DNA from: Pontederia crassipes
Lineage: Eukaryota > Streptophyta > Magnoliopsida > Commelinales > Pontederiaceae
Direction: 5' to 3'
Length of the DNA stretch: 64,000 nucleotides
Assembly: GCA_030549335.1 (NCBI GenBank)
Contig: JAUKPH010000017.1
Span: forward strand, 1,058,501 to 1,122,500
Below the pieces are notes generated by a model. That model did no database searches. It was not told where the DNA came from and worked only from the letters and a program-made list of their open reading frames with translations. A program made the position numbers and the translations under genes. Each line of letters opens with the position of its first letter. Position 1 is the stretch's first letter. Below are positions 48,188-59,860 of this stretch, in pieces.

Positions 48188-50537
48188 TATTTTGAAGCAT
48201 GCATACCGGGTTGTAGAGGAACACGGACGCTGGTCGGATTGCGGGCAGCACGGCCTGGGTAGTCACGGCGGCATGATGGTCTGGAAATGAACCCGGGTTG
48301 GGTGTGCAGAGGTGCGGCCCAAGCAGTCGCGATGGCGTGTGATGTCATGAGATTGACGCGACGGGCGAGATCTCGGTGGCGGAGATCGGAGCGTCAGTGA
48401 TGAGTAGAGGCGGCGGTGTGGTGCAACGTCGGCATTGTTGTTGGGCGGCAAATCTAGGATGTGGCTGGTTGAGGGCGAGACAGAGAAGAGCGTGGTGGTG
48501 GTGTGGATTCTTGGCAGTTGGGGCCAGTTGAGACGCCGTCGGCGTTTGTGATGAAGAGCGTGAAGGACTATGGCATCGGAAGAGGACGAAGGTGTGGCAG
48601 TGATGTGGTCCTAGAATGCTCATCCGTCGAGTTTTGTAGATGGATCCGACCCGGGTGTGTGGCCGTTCGGCTCTGAAAATCGTGTTGATTCAATGCCACA
48701 TCTTGATGATGGTTGGTTGGCAGCTCAATGACAAGGTTCTCCATCTTAATGGTGAATTGAAGCTACGCCAGAGTCGTCGCGTGTAGAACAAGCGACAATG
48801 ATGCAGACAAAGCCCGATCCGAGTTGTGCAGACGCCGGCCGTTCGCCTATGTAATTGGGCCGGGTGACTACTGACTCGTGCGGAATCTTCTACCCGGCCC
48901 GGGTGGACTATAGAGCCGGCCCGGGTTATGCGTACCTGAGATGAAAACATAAAAAAATGACACGGTCCGGGTGCATAGAAACATGTGCCGGGTTTATCAG
49001 CAGAAGAGGTGTAGTTCAGGAGATTGTGAAGTTCAGATCATCCGATTATAGGCTAAAGATGAGACTTTAAAATAAGGTAATTAATGGACTAAAACTTACT
49101 AAATTATTACTAGAAATTGATCTAAAGAAACCAGATCTATAAAAGCAATTTATAAGAAAAATAACAATTCATCTATGACTCGATAACCTAGATTAACAAA
49201 AAGGGTATTATTAAAATAAAAATGTGCAATAAAGAATAATCTCACCGCGATTAGTCGATGTGTTCATGAACGTCCAATACGATGAGCTCACTAGATATGA
49301 GTTAATATGCACCCAACCGACTCCAACTTCCGGTAACCTTCATCAGAGATTTTGGCTTTACCTTTTAGGTTAATTTGTAATTTTTCGATATTCTGAATTG
49401 TTTTCGGACTCCTTGGGTGCCATTGTTGGGATGTGGTTGGTGCTTTTGATGTTGATGCTATGAATGATGCGGCTCCATCTTTTTGTTGAGGCAGAATTGG
49501 AGGCAAGTTCATAGTTGGGGTTAGAACTTCCGAAGGCCAGCTCCTTCGGACTATTCCATCTTCAATTACATACTCACTTGTATCCTTTATCCTTCAATTT
49601 GTAGTCTATGTTCTTCTTTGATAATTTCTTCGTGCTCTCCATCTTTTATAAGTTTGGTGGTGGCATGGCATACAATAATTGGAGGAAAATTTTCTAAGCA
49701 TGCCCTTTGAACTGAGTCAAATTGAGAAGAAGAATCTACAACCTGCTTCTCTAATGCTTGGATCTTTGTCTCCATCTCCTCGAATTACTCTGAATCTCGA
49801 ATGGTTCTGGAGGAGGAAGAATATCATTATTGACTTTAACTTGAGACTTCAACTGCATCAAGTGTGCCTCTAAAGATTGAATGAGTTGATGATGAAGGTT
49901 AAACTTGTTCTCAATGGTTAAAATAAATTGGCAAAGCATCCCCTCCAGATTGATTTTTGATTCAGTCGAAGACTTTTCTTCTCGCAGAGATGAGAGGGCA
50001 TCATCCATTTTTTTGGCCATGTTGCTTCAGATTTGAAATTTGAATCTCCATACTCTGTATGAATTCTTCTTGCGTGGAGATCTTCATCAGCAACATCCCC
50101 ACCATGTGAATAAGCAGGACTAGTGGGTCTTGTGATGTATTTCTTTCTTCTACACATGCATGGGGTGGCATGATTATATTTTGTCCTGGAAAGTTTATAT
50201 CAACTTGTATGAATTTATGTGCGGAAGCACCTTCTTGCTAGGGCTACATAAAGCTTCAAGTTGTTCTTCTCCAGGAGCTTTGATAATCTTGCTATCTTCA
50301 ATTGGCTTGGATTGTTGTTTGGATTTATTCTTCTTCATCATTAAAGATTGATCAATTTGTCTTTAAAGTAACTTCCTGAAACACACACAAATAGAAACTC
50401 ATGAAAGTATATGAAGTGATGAATTTCAAATAAAAATATGCAATAAAATCTACAAAAGTGCAAGAAAAAAATCAAGTTAACAAACAAATGTAAAAAAATA
50501 GAACTAGAAATAGTCCTCGGCAACGTCGCCAAAAACT
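48188..50537 (-). mobile_element. 5' leader of an Athila-type element, copy 2
   Basis: The primer-binding site (minus strand TGGCGACGTTGCCGAGGA, about 50516-50533) marks the start. The leader then runs left. The part at 48935-49260 aligns with copy 1 at 1231-1540. A GC-rich zone at 48220-48930 has CCCGGGT and GGCCCGGGT motifs and CpG-rich sequence. Small frames at 49291-50157 are mildly coiled-coil-like (Glu/Lys/Gln-rich) but not recognised. No host gene was seen. Confidence 0.55.
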
Positions 50538-52168
50538 TGATGCATATAAATTAAACGCAAATATACTAGCAAGTATACTAGATTGTATCAAGTAATAAAG
50601 AGTGAATAGTGTCGAACTCACGATGACTAATTTAGATTCTTATCTTTCTAACATAAGTTTATTAATTTAGATAATAGCAAGAATTAATTTTAGATAAAGG
50701 TGGTTTAAATTGATGACAATCTGAGATAATGATCCCCTTACTAATGTGAGAGAAAGTAGAGTTTACACTTCGTATTCCTATTGTGTTCTCTTAATTAACA
50801 ATTAATCAAATATAGACTTCTTCTAGAAAATAAATGAATAAAAGGTATATGACTCAAAAAATTGAGAACCTAACTATCCTAGTAAAGAATATAAACAAAG
50901 CACGTTGAAAACTCAGTCAACTTTAATATACTCTGAACTAAGATGCATTAATATGAAAGTTTGCTTAAAGTAAAGGACTAAAAAATTTGAGAACCTAACT
51001 ATTTAAATAGAAGTAAAATTAAAGACGTTGAAAACTCGATCAACTCTAATCTACTTTATTTAAGATGCCTTAAGTTGCAAACCTTCGTTTAATGATACAA
51101 TTGTTAGCAATTAAAACTAATTTACTAACAAAAATATCAAAATAATAGAACTCGTCCAGGGTTAGATGGAACTCGGCCCGGGTCAGAACTAAAATTCACT
51201 TCGGTGCAAAATAATGAAGGAACCTGGCCCGGGTTTGTACCTACTCAGCCCGGGTTCTTCATAGAGAATAATCCGACCGATTTTTCCTTGTAGAATTTAT
51301 ATGAAATTATATGAAATTAATGCAAGAAACTAATACACTCATATTTAACATGAAATCCACATCATAACCATGTTCTCAGAGGTCTAAATAATAAAATATA
51401 TTAAGAGAAAACCAAGGTTCAACGTAGTCATCCTCTAACAAATGAACTAATCCATAATCGAAATAATTAACATCAAATTCGAGGGAGAAAATACAAAATA
51501 AATATTGGAAATTATAAATCAAATTCCCAAAAAGTGGTGGACGTCTCTGGACCAAGATTTGACCGAAACTATGCTCCAAACAATCGTCTGAAATCTCGAA
51601 ATCTCTACTTCTATGATTGATTTGTAGTGGCGCGGAGTAGAACTTCCTCTCATTTTTTGTACGGCTAGGGCTTCAAACACTGATATTGCATGCCCCTTGG
51701 GTTCATGGTACATCCATATTTATAGGGGTGGTGGCCTTCTAGGGTTTCGAGTTAAGTTCGCGATTTAAATCCAAGTTAAAGTCGACAGAAAAATCATGTA
51801 ATCTGCCAGTTTTGCTGATTATACTAACCTAGGTCAGGTTTGTTCCAACTCGAGCCAGGTTCTGTTCAGATTTTATTTTGGAGTAGAAATCGATCCGGAT
51901 TTGATTTTTAACGTCAATCCGGTTCGGGTATGATGCCAGCCCGGTTGAGGTTCTTCTTGAACTCAATCACACATGCTCTCTGTGTTTTGTTTTACGTATT
52001 TTTCCGATCGCTTTGCACCTCCAAAATGATGATCCTGAGAATAAAATCAAACATAAGTGGGTAACTTTGAACTCAAAAGAAATTAAGAAAATAGATGCAT
52101 GCAATGGTAAAAACTACAATAAATAACCTAAATGATGCATGTAAAACATGTATAAAAATGCATGCATC
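50538..52168 (-). mobile_element. 5' LTR of an Athila-type element, copy 2
   Basis: The LTR begins TGATGCATATAA and ends ATGCATGCATC, almost complementary termini, and is about 1.63 kb. It aligns with 1841-3395. Its right border is directly followed by the unit spacer motif 'atattctatgctagatttaagg'. No 3' LTR was found, so the element is truncated. It replaces about 1 kb of unit 3-4 spacer. Confidence 0.7.
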
Positions 52169-52747
52169 GGTTAGCATGCCACACATAGATATTCTATGCT
52201 AGATTTAAGGAAGCTTTGAAATCGAATAGAATACTTTATTACAAAGATTTCGCAGAGTCACTACGTTGGTCAAGATTTATTCATTCCATTTCCACCCAAA
52301 CATCAAATTAGTTTGGTGCCCTTAGCCTTGGACACCAGTGGATCTCAATCGAAACAAAGAAGAGAAAAATTTTACAAATGACTAATATATGTATATGGAT
52401 ATAATGTTTGTCCTACCAAGTTATGGTGGTTGGACCGTCCGTGATATGCAGAGTTGACGACGATAGGAAAAGCACGATTCACGGTGTTGGTTCATTGGAT
52501 TACGAGCAGTTCACTCTAGTTCACGTCTCCCCTCCCTCTGCCCTAGGGAAGTCGTCTCCTCACGTGCAGCGACAAACTCATATCCTTGTCATCACCAGAA
52601 TGAACTCGCCTCATCATTGTCGGTGGTTGAGGTGGTAGGACTGTCACTAGGCCGTCTCCCCGTCGATCTGCCCTAGCGAATTCGTCTCCTTGCACACGCC
52701 TGAACGAACTCATCTCCCTGTCATCGTCGGAATGAACTCACCTCTTG
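52169..52747. other. Start of unit 4 spacer
   Basis: This is homologous to 21010-21590 of unit 2, lying 3' of the RING-H2 remnant. Frames here belong to no recognised protein. Confidence 0.6.
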
Positions 52748-53282
52748 TCATGGCTCATTGGCCTCCATCATGGCGATAGAGCTCATCAGCACACACGAGT
52801 CTGTCCGACAAGTTGGGCAGGCGTGGTGGGTGGCAAACCACATCCCCACACACTGGGTGTGGAATGAATGGCAGCATGTCGGAATCAGCGGTGGACATGC
52901 TCACCCTCCGCCAACTCCACGAGGCAAACGATGCACTCTGGTGCCCTGACCACAGCCATCTTTCCGGTAGCAAATAGGACGGTCATGGCCAGCGACGAGG
53001 CCTAGGCGCAAGGCATCTGTAGCAGTGGCTGCTGCGACCGTGCTGACGGAGGCCAGCACCACTGGAGGTGGCGGAGCAAGAACCGGAGGGCAGCATGGAG
53101 GGAGAAGTGAAGCAGACGAGGACGGTAGCCATGGCGTCAAACTCTTTGAACCTGGAGTACAGTCCCCATCTATTGCTGTAGTTGCTGGCGAACCACTCAT
53201 ATTCAAACGAACCGGCATCACGGACCATGCGTCCCCACAACTTGATAGGACAAACATTATATCCTATGTGTGTGTATAGCAT
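52748..53282 (-). pseudogene. ATL-like RING-H2 finger gene remnant, unit 4
   Basis: The minus strand carries MAVVRAPECIVCLVEL, then AEGEHVHR, a stop, and one base out of frame CCHSFHTQC, CPTCRT and EANEP. The same frameshift as in unit 2 is present at the same place, so the gene was already broken before the duplication. Here the ring histidine (CCHSFH) is retained. Stops upstream and the absence of a complete frame mark it as a pseudogene. A CACTA terminus lies 420 bp away (53704). Confidence 0.65.
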
Positions 53283-53704
53283 TGAATTTTAGCACCATTT
53301 GTGTGTCTGCATAGCATCACATTGGAGTCAACTTAGCGCCACAGACGACAACAAGGAAACGATGATAAGGATAGCATTCACATCACATTGGAGTCAACAT
53401 AGAGTCATTGTTTAGTGTCACACTAGCATCAACAAGGTGTCGTGCTCGTTAGCGCCGAGTTGGCATCTACATAGAGACGTTAAAGACCTTTTCGCAACAC
53501 GACTTATATCATCATCATAGTGTCTCACTAGCGCCAGACAGTTGACACTAATAGCATCGTCCTTCAGGTTGGCGCTAGGGTGATACTATTAGCTATGAGG
53601 CATCTCATCGTTGTGGCACAGTAGCAATGCTAACATGTGGCCATTTTCTTTGGCTATGATTTAGCGTCACTTTAGAGTCACTAATCTACAAATTTCTTAT
53701 AGTG
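53283..53704. mobile_element. CACTA terminus with subterminal repeats, unit 4
   Basis: AGCGTCAC / GCGCCAGACAGTTGACAC motifs resemble units 1-3. The terminus on the minus strand reads CACTATAAGAAATTTG (53704). Confidence 0.65.
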
Positions 53705-54345
53705 TAAAATGTTTTAAATAGTTACATAATATTATAGTTTAAAATTACTTCATACATATTCATAATATATTAAAAAAATGTTTGTTCGTCGACCAAACAA
53801 AATAATTTATACAAGCCTAAATGGAGGTGAACTGTGATAATTAATTCGATATTTATATAAGCCATGATGACTACTCTAATAACGTTGGAACTATGACCTA
53901 TTTAAATGTCAAATTTAATTTCCTTCCACTTATGTTCAATTTGCACCTTCCTACTTAATACATTCATATGCATAAGTGAAATAAAGAAAAATTAATGAAA
54001 GTAATTAAATGTAATGAAGTTAATGCACTCAACTTCATTAATTAAATTTAATGAAGCAATTTAATGAAAAGATAAATGAAATAAACAAAAGCAATTAGCG
54101 TGTTCCTACTTAGTACCTTCCACCATTATATTTCATAACTTGGTCTCTTAGTAGTTAATGCACTCAATTACTACTTACATCATGAGACTATTTAATGAAG
54201 TAATTAAATTGTAAATAAATATGGAAGCAATTAAATGAGACTTCAGGTTGGCCTTTTTGTAGCTGTAAATTTCTCTGTATAAAATATCATGCATTTGGGT
54301 GAAAATTTCATAATACATCCATCCAAAAGAAACCCAAGCAAAAAT
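53705..54345 (+). promoter_or_regulatory. Promoter of X8 copy 4
   Basis: The inverted repeat around TAATGAAGTT / AACTTCATTA lies at 54012-54041, and the TATA box TATAAAAT at 54278-54285, 68 bp before the ATG at 54346. It is more diverged from copy 3 than the gene itself is. Confidence 0.6.
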
Positions 54346-55056
54346 ATGGCGATGGCAAAGGCATCCTTCTTCTGTGTCTTTGTGATTCTCATCATCTTTT
54401 GCAACTTCTCCGATTCCGGTATGAAAGCAATCGTATGATTTTGGTATATATAATTCACTTTTCTATTTTGAGTCATGCATCTAATGCTAATTCCATATTG
54501 TATTACATGTTTGGTTCCTCTTTGCACAGACTCAAGAGCTATTGACATAGATCGTGATATTGTAAGTTTCAAGATATTTTCTCTAGTTTGCAAGATATAT
54601 TGACAAAATTAACCGTTTTTTTATCAGTTTGGATAAATAAACTTTTCTTTTTTTTGCATGCATGTTATATATAGCCAAACACATGGTGCATAACGAATCC
54701 TACGGCGAGTCCCGCGAATGTGCAAAAGGTCATGGACCTGCTGTGCCAAAGTGGAACGGTGGACTGCTCCTCCATCCAACCTGGTGGCGCTTGCTATCAA
54801 CCCAACACAATTATGGATCATGCTTCCGTCGTCTTCAACAAATATTACAAAGCTCGTGCCTCAGTGAAATCCACTTGCAACTTTGGTGGTGATGCCATGG
54901 TCGTCTTCAATAATCCTTGTAAGAACACTATATAACACATACTATTTGTTTCTTTCTCATTAATTATCATTAGCTTTATTTATATGCCAATAATTTAATT
55001 AGCTAATAGAAGTTTAACTTGTTTTTTCAGCTTATGGATCGTGCATCTTCGACTGA
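54346..55056 (+). CDS. Secreted X8 (CBM43) domain protein, copy 4
   Basis: Exons 54346-54418, 54530-54561, 54675-54918 and 55031-55056 give 124 codons with standard splice sites. The signal peptide equals that of copy 3. The linker reads DSRAIDIDRDI, with Asp for Glu at residue 25. The X8 domain, with six cysteines from PNTWCITNP to YGSCIFD, is identical to copy 3. The likely role, inferred from the family, is binding callose-type beta-1,3-glucan in the cell wall. It is the last unit of the array; homology ends at about 55460. Confidence 0.88.
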
Positions 55057-55460
55057 GGACTATATAATTGAAATAATCTTGTTTTGAAAGAGTCATGCAT
55101 TTAAGAGTTGTGAGTTGTATTCTGAAGAGTTAATATGCTTTAATTTGAGATGGGGCTCTTTATATGAGCCTTTGTATTGGGTCAAATATTAAATCTTTGT
55201 TAAGAATGAAATTTTTGGTCCATATATATTATTAATGAAACTCTTATTATGCACCTGAAACATGTTATCAAATGTGTTAATTCTTGTTATTATCTACACA
55301 ATTATTTCATAACAAATTGTGAGGAATTTGAATCAAAGGGGTACATTTCCCAATCAAAATAGTCCACTAAATCAATTGTGCTGGTATCAATTAATTTCGT
55401 AATGATCCAAAACGATGATGAATGGATGTACAGGCACATGAAAATACATGCACCATATAG
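55057..55460. other. Downstream spacer of unit 4
   Basis: The spacer is homologous to the sequence after copies 1-3 until about 55460. No gene was seen. Confidence 0.6.
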
Positions 55461-55880
55461 TAGAACTATGTAACTTACTCGCGCTTCGTGTAATTTAAAT
55501 ATATTTTTAAATATAATTTAAATATATGTGATAAAAATTATATTTTATTATAATCTATAATGTATAAGTACTGCTTTTGTAGAAACATCTTACAATTTGA
55601 ATTAGGACAAATGTTAGTTAAGTTTATGCTTTAAAATATTTAAGATTACCATAAAAAAAATATTGTCTCTTTCATAACATTAGAATAAGTATTATTTTTA
55701 CATTCATGCACGTGTTGTAAAAATATATTAAAGTTTTTGCAACCAATTGATAGAGAAATGAGATTGCTTTTTTCAATATATTTGAAATCAGCCTATGTGA
55801 TGATAACTTCTTGAGAGATCAATTTGAATTATCAAAACAAGCGATGTTTTATATATCATCTTGAAGTTCGTAAGGACCTC
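55461..55880. other. AT-rich spacer, nothing recognised
   Basis: This unique AT-rich sequence separates the end of the X8 array from the Exo70-like pseudogene. No open frame of note was seen. Confidence 0.4.
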
Positions 55881-55899
55881 ACGTTGAGTCAAATTGAAG

Positions 55900-57170
55900 A
55901 TATGAAGGGAGATCGTCATATGTTCCTTGCACTCTTACTCATCTTCGTGAGAGTCGTCGGAGTGGTGGGATTAGAGGATAGATGCTGCAAAGAACCGTGG
56001 AGGAGCCAACAGGGTCAAGAGCCACAACATTACGGATCATGAGACCTTTGGATTTCATCTTCTAAACATGCCGTGGCAACATGAAGTGCTCTTGGCATGA
56101 CCCATGAGATTGGTGTCATTCCTTGCCTCCTCAGTAGGGGTGTTCACGGGTCGGGTTGGACCCGACCCGTAAACAAATCCGACCCGACCCGACCAAATTT
56201 GGTCGGGTCGGGTCGGGTCTAGGGGGTTGGAAGAGTTGGATCCGATCCAACCCGACCCGACGGGTCGGGGGTCAGGTTATCCGACCACCCAATTTTTTTT
56301 AATTTTTCTTACTATTTTATATTTTATTTAATATTAAAAATATTATTTAATATTATTTTAAAATCATAAAATATGTTTTCTAACTATTTAATATTATTTT
56401 TGAATTTAAAATATTGTATTTAAATTTTATTTAAAATTTTTTAAATCAAATATAGGCCTTAAGTTTAAATAAAAAAAGAAAAAATAATAAAAATCGAGTC
56501 AATCGAGTCAAGTCGGGTTGAATTTTTTCAACCCGTACCAGACTTGATTCAGGTTGGGTCTGACCCGACCACCGATCCGACCCGAACAGAACTGGGTCGG
56601 GTCGGGTCATCGGGTTCATGGGTCGACCCGACCCGACTCAGTTAACACCCCTACTCCTCAGTGATGGCGAGCACTCGGCCCACAGCAGAAAGGTAGTGCA
56701 TGATTGCGTTAGAAGTGTCCTAGATGATGGAATCAAGATTGCAAGGGTCCCAATGGAAAATGACTCTTTCAGCCCTCCCCAAGACAAATCTCCTCTGAAT
56801 ACACCGTACCTTATCGTCGGCGATGGCGACCACCTAGTCCATGTCGGAGAGGTAGGGCACGATGACGTCAATAGAGTCCAAGAAGAAAAAATTAAAATTA
56901 GAGCCCGGCGATTATTTTGGCCTCTCTAAGTTGGATCTCCTCCTCTGAAGGCCTCACATCATCAATGGCTCAATGTAGGATTTTGTCATTGCCATTTTTA
57001 GGACAAAAGTTGCCGTCAAGCATGGTTTTAAAGAGGTCGAGGAAAGAGGAGAGGCATTGGTTGAAAGCAGAGATGATGAGCATCATGTCGTTGGCAATGT
57101 TGGGGTGGTGGTGGAGATGGTGAAAACAATGCATCGCACGACGACGATCACATTTGTGGAGCAATCAGAC
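55900..57170 (-). pseudogene. Exo70-like exocyst subunit pseudogene, split by a MITE
   Basis: Read on the minus strand: NIANDMMLIISAFNQCLSS (about 57090), EEEIQLREA (about 56935), IVPYLSDMD (about 56865), CIQRRFVLGRAERVIFHWD (about 56805), then SNAIMHYLSAVGRVLAITE (about 56715-56660). The frame reappears beyond the MITE as ALHVATACLEDEIQ (about 56070). The order 'AE-VI--WD', '-YL-AV--', 'LA-A---LE-E' resembles the N-terminal part of plant Exo70 proteins, which tether secretory vesicles. Several in-frame stops and the insertion at 56135 show it is dead. The C-terminal Exo70 domain was not found. The assignment is from memory of the family. Confidence 0.45.
56127..56661. mobile_element. hAT-type MITE with 8-bp target-site duplication
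   Basis: The element 56135-56653 (519 bp) begins TAGGGGTG and ends CACCCCTA, and is flanked on both sides by CTCCTCAG (56127-56134 and 56654-56661). Its ends are packed with CGGGTCGGGT / ACCCGACCCG repeats and its middle is AT-rich. The 8-bp duplication and the termini fit a non-autonomous hAT element. It has no coding capacity and sits within the Exo70-like pseudogene. Confidence 0.92.
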
Positions 57171-57174
57171 TTTA

Positions 57175-59860
57175 TGTAACGCCCTCAAAATTCGGTCCTA
57201 ATTTAAACTTTTGCCGAACCCTAGGCGACGTTACATTAACTTTGACCTTGACCTAATTTTATAAAACTTGCAGCAGAAATATAACATAATAAACATAAGA
57301 CATTAATATCATAACAGCGGAAGACTTTAACATAATAAAATATAAATCTCAAGATACATAAACTAGCTCATAGGCCTAATAGGCTCTAACATATACCCAA
57401 TAGAGGGTTCATCATACATAAATGAGTTCAAGTGGTGTACATAACTCAATAAGAGGCCCATAAACCATACATACTTCACCCTTATAAGGGTTCATCATCA
57501 TGACATAAAAGAAGTAGATAACTTGGGCCATAGTCTGATAGACCCATGTGCAATGTCGCCGTCACGAGGCTCTCGCCGCCGAACCAAAGCTTCTTCCATA
57601 CCTGTGGGAATCCATGGGGTGCAGGGGATTTCTCCCGTTAGAGTATGTTGAGGCATATGCATGCTATGATCTTATAACATGATTTCTATATGTCATGGCA
57701 TATGTTCATCTTCATAGAACATAAGTCATGTGCATGCTATGAGCTACTTATGCATACTATATGGCATGTGAGCATATCATCATGGTAAGATAAGATAACA
57801 TGTAACATCATAATACTTAAATCATGCATCTCATAACTTATCATCATACTTACCATTATGCTATTGCATATCATATCTTATCATCATACTTATCATTATG
57901 CTATTGCATATCACTTCCTATTATCATACTTATCATTATGCTATTGCATATCATAATCTTGTCTTACTTTACTTTGTCATCTTTATTCATGACATCATAT
58001 GATGTGACAAGTGGACATTCATAATGCATCCTCATAGGTGCCTTCTTTATCTTTATCATCTTTGTCTTTATGTCCCAAGTCATTCATCATTCTTCTTTGC
58101 ATCTTTTGATCTTTCATCTTTATTTAGATACTTTCTTATCTGTCGATTGAGAAAAGTAGTGGCTCATAAATCATAATCCTCCCCGTAAGTGAGGTCTTTA
58201 TCCTCATCCGTAGATGAGGTCTTTATCCTTCCCGAATGTGAGGTCTTTATCCTCCCCGTAGGTGAGGTCTTTATCCTTTCCCGAAGGCAAGGTCTTTATC
58301 CTCCCCGAATGTGAGGTCCTTATACTCATTCGTCAATGAGGTCTTTCCCCACCTGTCGGTGGGGTCTTAGGTTGGGTATCGATTCGTCCCGAGTCATAAA
58401 AATGCCACTCCTTCATCAATCCATCTTTTAATCATGTTCATACAAATATTCATCAATACATACAATTATTCAATAGATGTTGCATATTTTAATCCTATTT
58501 AAGATCATAGAAACTTCAAATCATGCTAAATGTGGACATTCAATCATAACCAATCATCTTCCAAAATCGGACAACCATTTTGGGTAATGGTCGACCACTG
58601 GTCTTATATCGGGCGATCGGTCGGATCATCGGTCGATTGTTATGATCTTTTCGGACGACCGAAATGGGGTTTCGGTTCATCCGTTAATCACAGAATGTGA
58701 TGACTCTCTAAAATGAGCGACCGCTCATATAACGATCAACCATTATGGGTCTTTCGGACGTCCAAAACTGGGTTCTGGTTCATCCGCTAATCACAGTATA
58801 TTTCGATTATACGTATCAGATGATCGTTAGTATTTCAGTCGACCTTTACATTGCTATCGGACGATCGAAATAGGGTGTTTGGTCGTTCACTAATCACAGA
58901 ATGTTCAACCCTTTACAAAACGGACAACCATTATAGAATCGGTCGACCATTGGACTGGTTCGAGACTACAAATGCCTCCAGAACGATCGATCGATAATGA
59001 CAAAAACATGATTTTTACAATATTTCTTTCCAAATCTTACATACATCAATATTTTGAGCACATATTGACTCGCAAACATCATAAGAAGTATTTCATAACA
59101 TTCTTAACACTTTAATCATGAACCACATGGATTTTCACATGAAGACACTTAACATGCCAATCAAAATCATACATGTACATGAGCTTTAACATTTTCATAA
59201 TAAGCCATCATAACAACAATGAACATTCTAATACTAAGCATATGAGCAACTAGAGCATGAAGCTATGAAGTACATGGCATTCTAATCATGGATAACAATA
59301 GAATAGTAATCACATGAAACATGAAGCATCTAATGCATAATCCCTAATCATATTTTAATAAGATCTAGTGTGGTCTTAAAATCCCTTAATCCACACAACA
59401 TACATCATTAAGGGGTGATTAGGTTTAGAATCCCCTCAAACATATCTTGATTAGCTAAGCTTAACTCTAATCTTCTTCTTCTAGCTTCAATCCACTCTTT
59501 CTCCCTTCTAGTTACTAATCACGAGCTAAAAAGGGGCTGCTACAATGAAATGGCGATTAGAGTGTGCTAACCTATTGCTAATAGCTAAATGGAGAGAGAG
59601 AGAGAGTTACTGTATGTTGTTGTAGAAGCACTATAGCTTGGGGGAGGGGTCTTCCTTTGCTGCTGCCGAGAGAGAAGGAAGGAGAGGGAGGTGTTGTAGC
59701 TGCTATAGTGAGAGGGGTTTTAGTTGGCCGACATGTGATGAGTTTTAAGGAAACAAATTGCTTTTAGGTTATAATACTTCCTGGTGTTTGGGCTTCATGG
59801 GCTGGAGCGCGTGGGCCTTTCTTGCCTTCTTTCTTTTTTTTTATTAAATCGGATGTTACA
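57175..59860 (-). mobile_element. 3' LTR of a minus-strand chromovirus
   Basis: The LTR begins TGTAACGCCC and ends GGATGTTACA (2686 bp). The same start recurs at 63031. CTTTA at 57170-57174 is the candidate left target-site copy. Internal repeats include a roughly 52 bp unit in about three copies ('cttaccattatgctattgcatatcat', 57840-57960), about eight copies of a 22-27 bp unit GAGGTCTTTATCC (58185-58360), and a cluster of CGGTCGACC-like motifs (58590-58990). No genes are present. Confidence 0.88.
58180..58370. repeat. Minisatellite in the LTR, GAGGTCTTTATCCTCCCCG unit
   Basis: About eight imperfect copies of a 22-27 bp unit containing TGAGGTCTTTATCCT lie in tandem. The second LTR probably carries them too, beyond the window. 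Confidence 0.85.

Noticed and set aside
48263..48950. Pro/Ser/Arg/His-rich frames as a host gene
   Set aside because: Low-complexity, GC-driven frames without a domain inside the leader of an Athila-type element.
55824..56042. 72-codon plus-strand frame with a hydrophobic stretch
   Set aside because: It is antisense to the distal end of the Exo70-like remnant and has no recognisable family signature.
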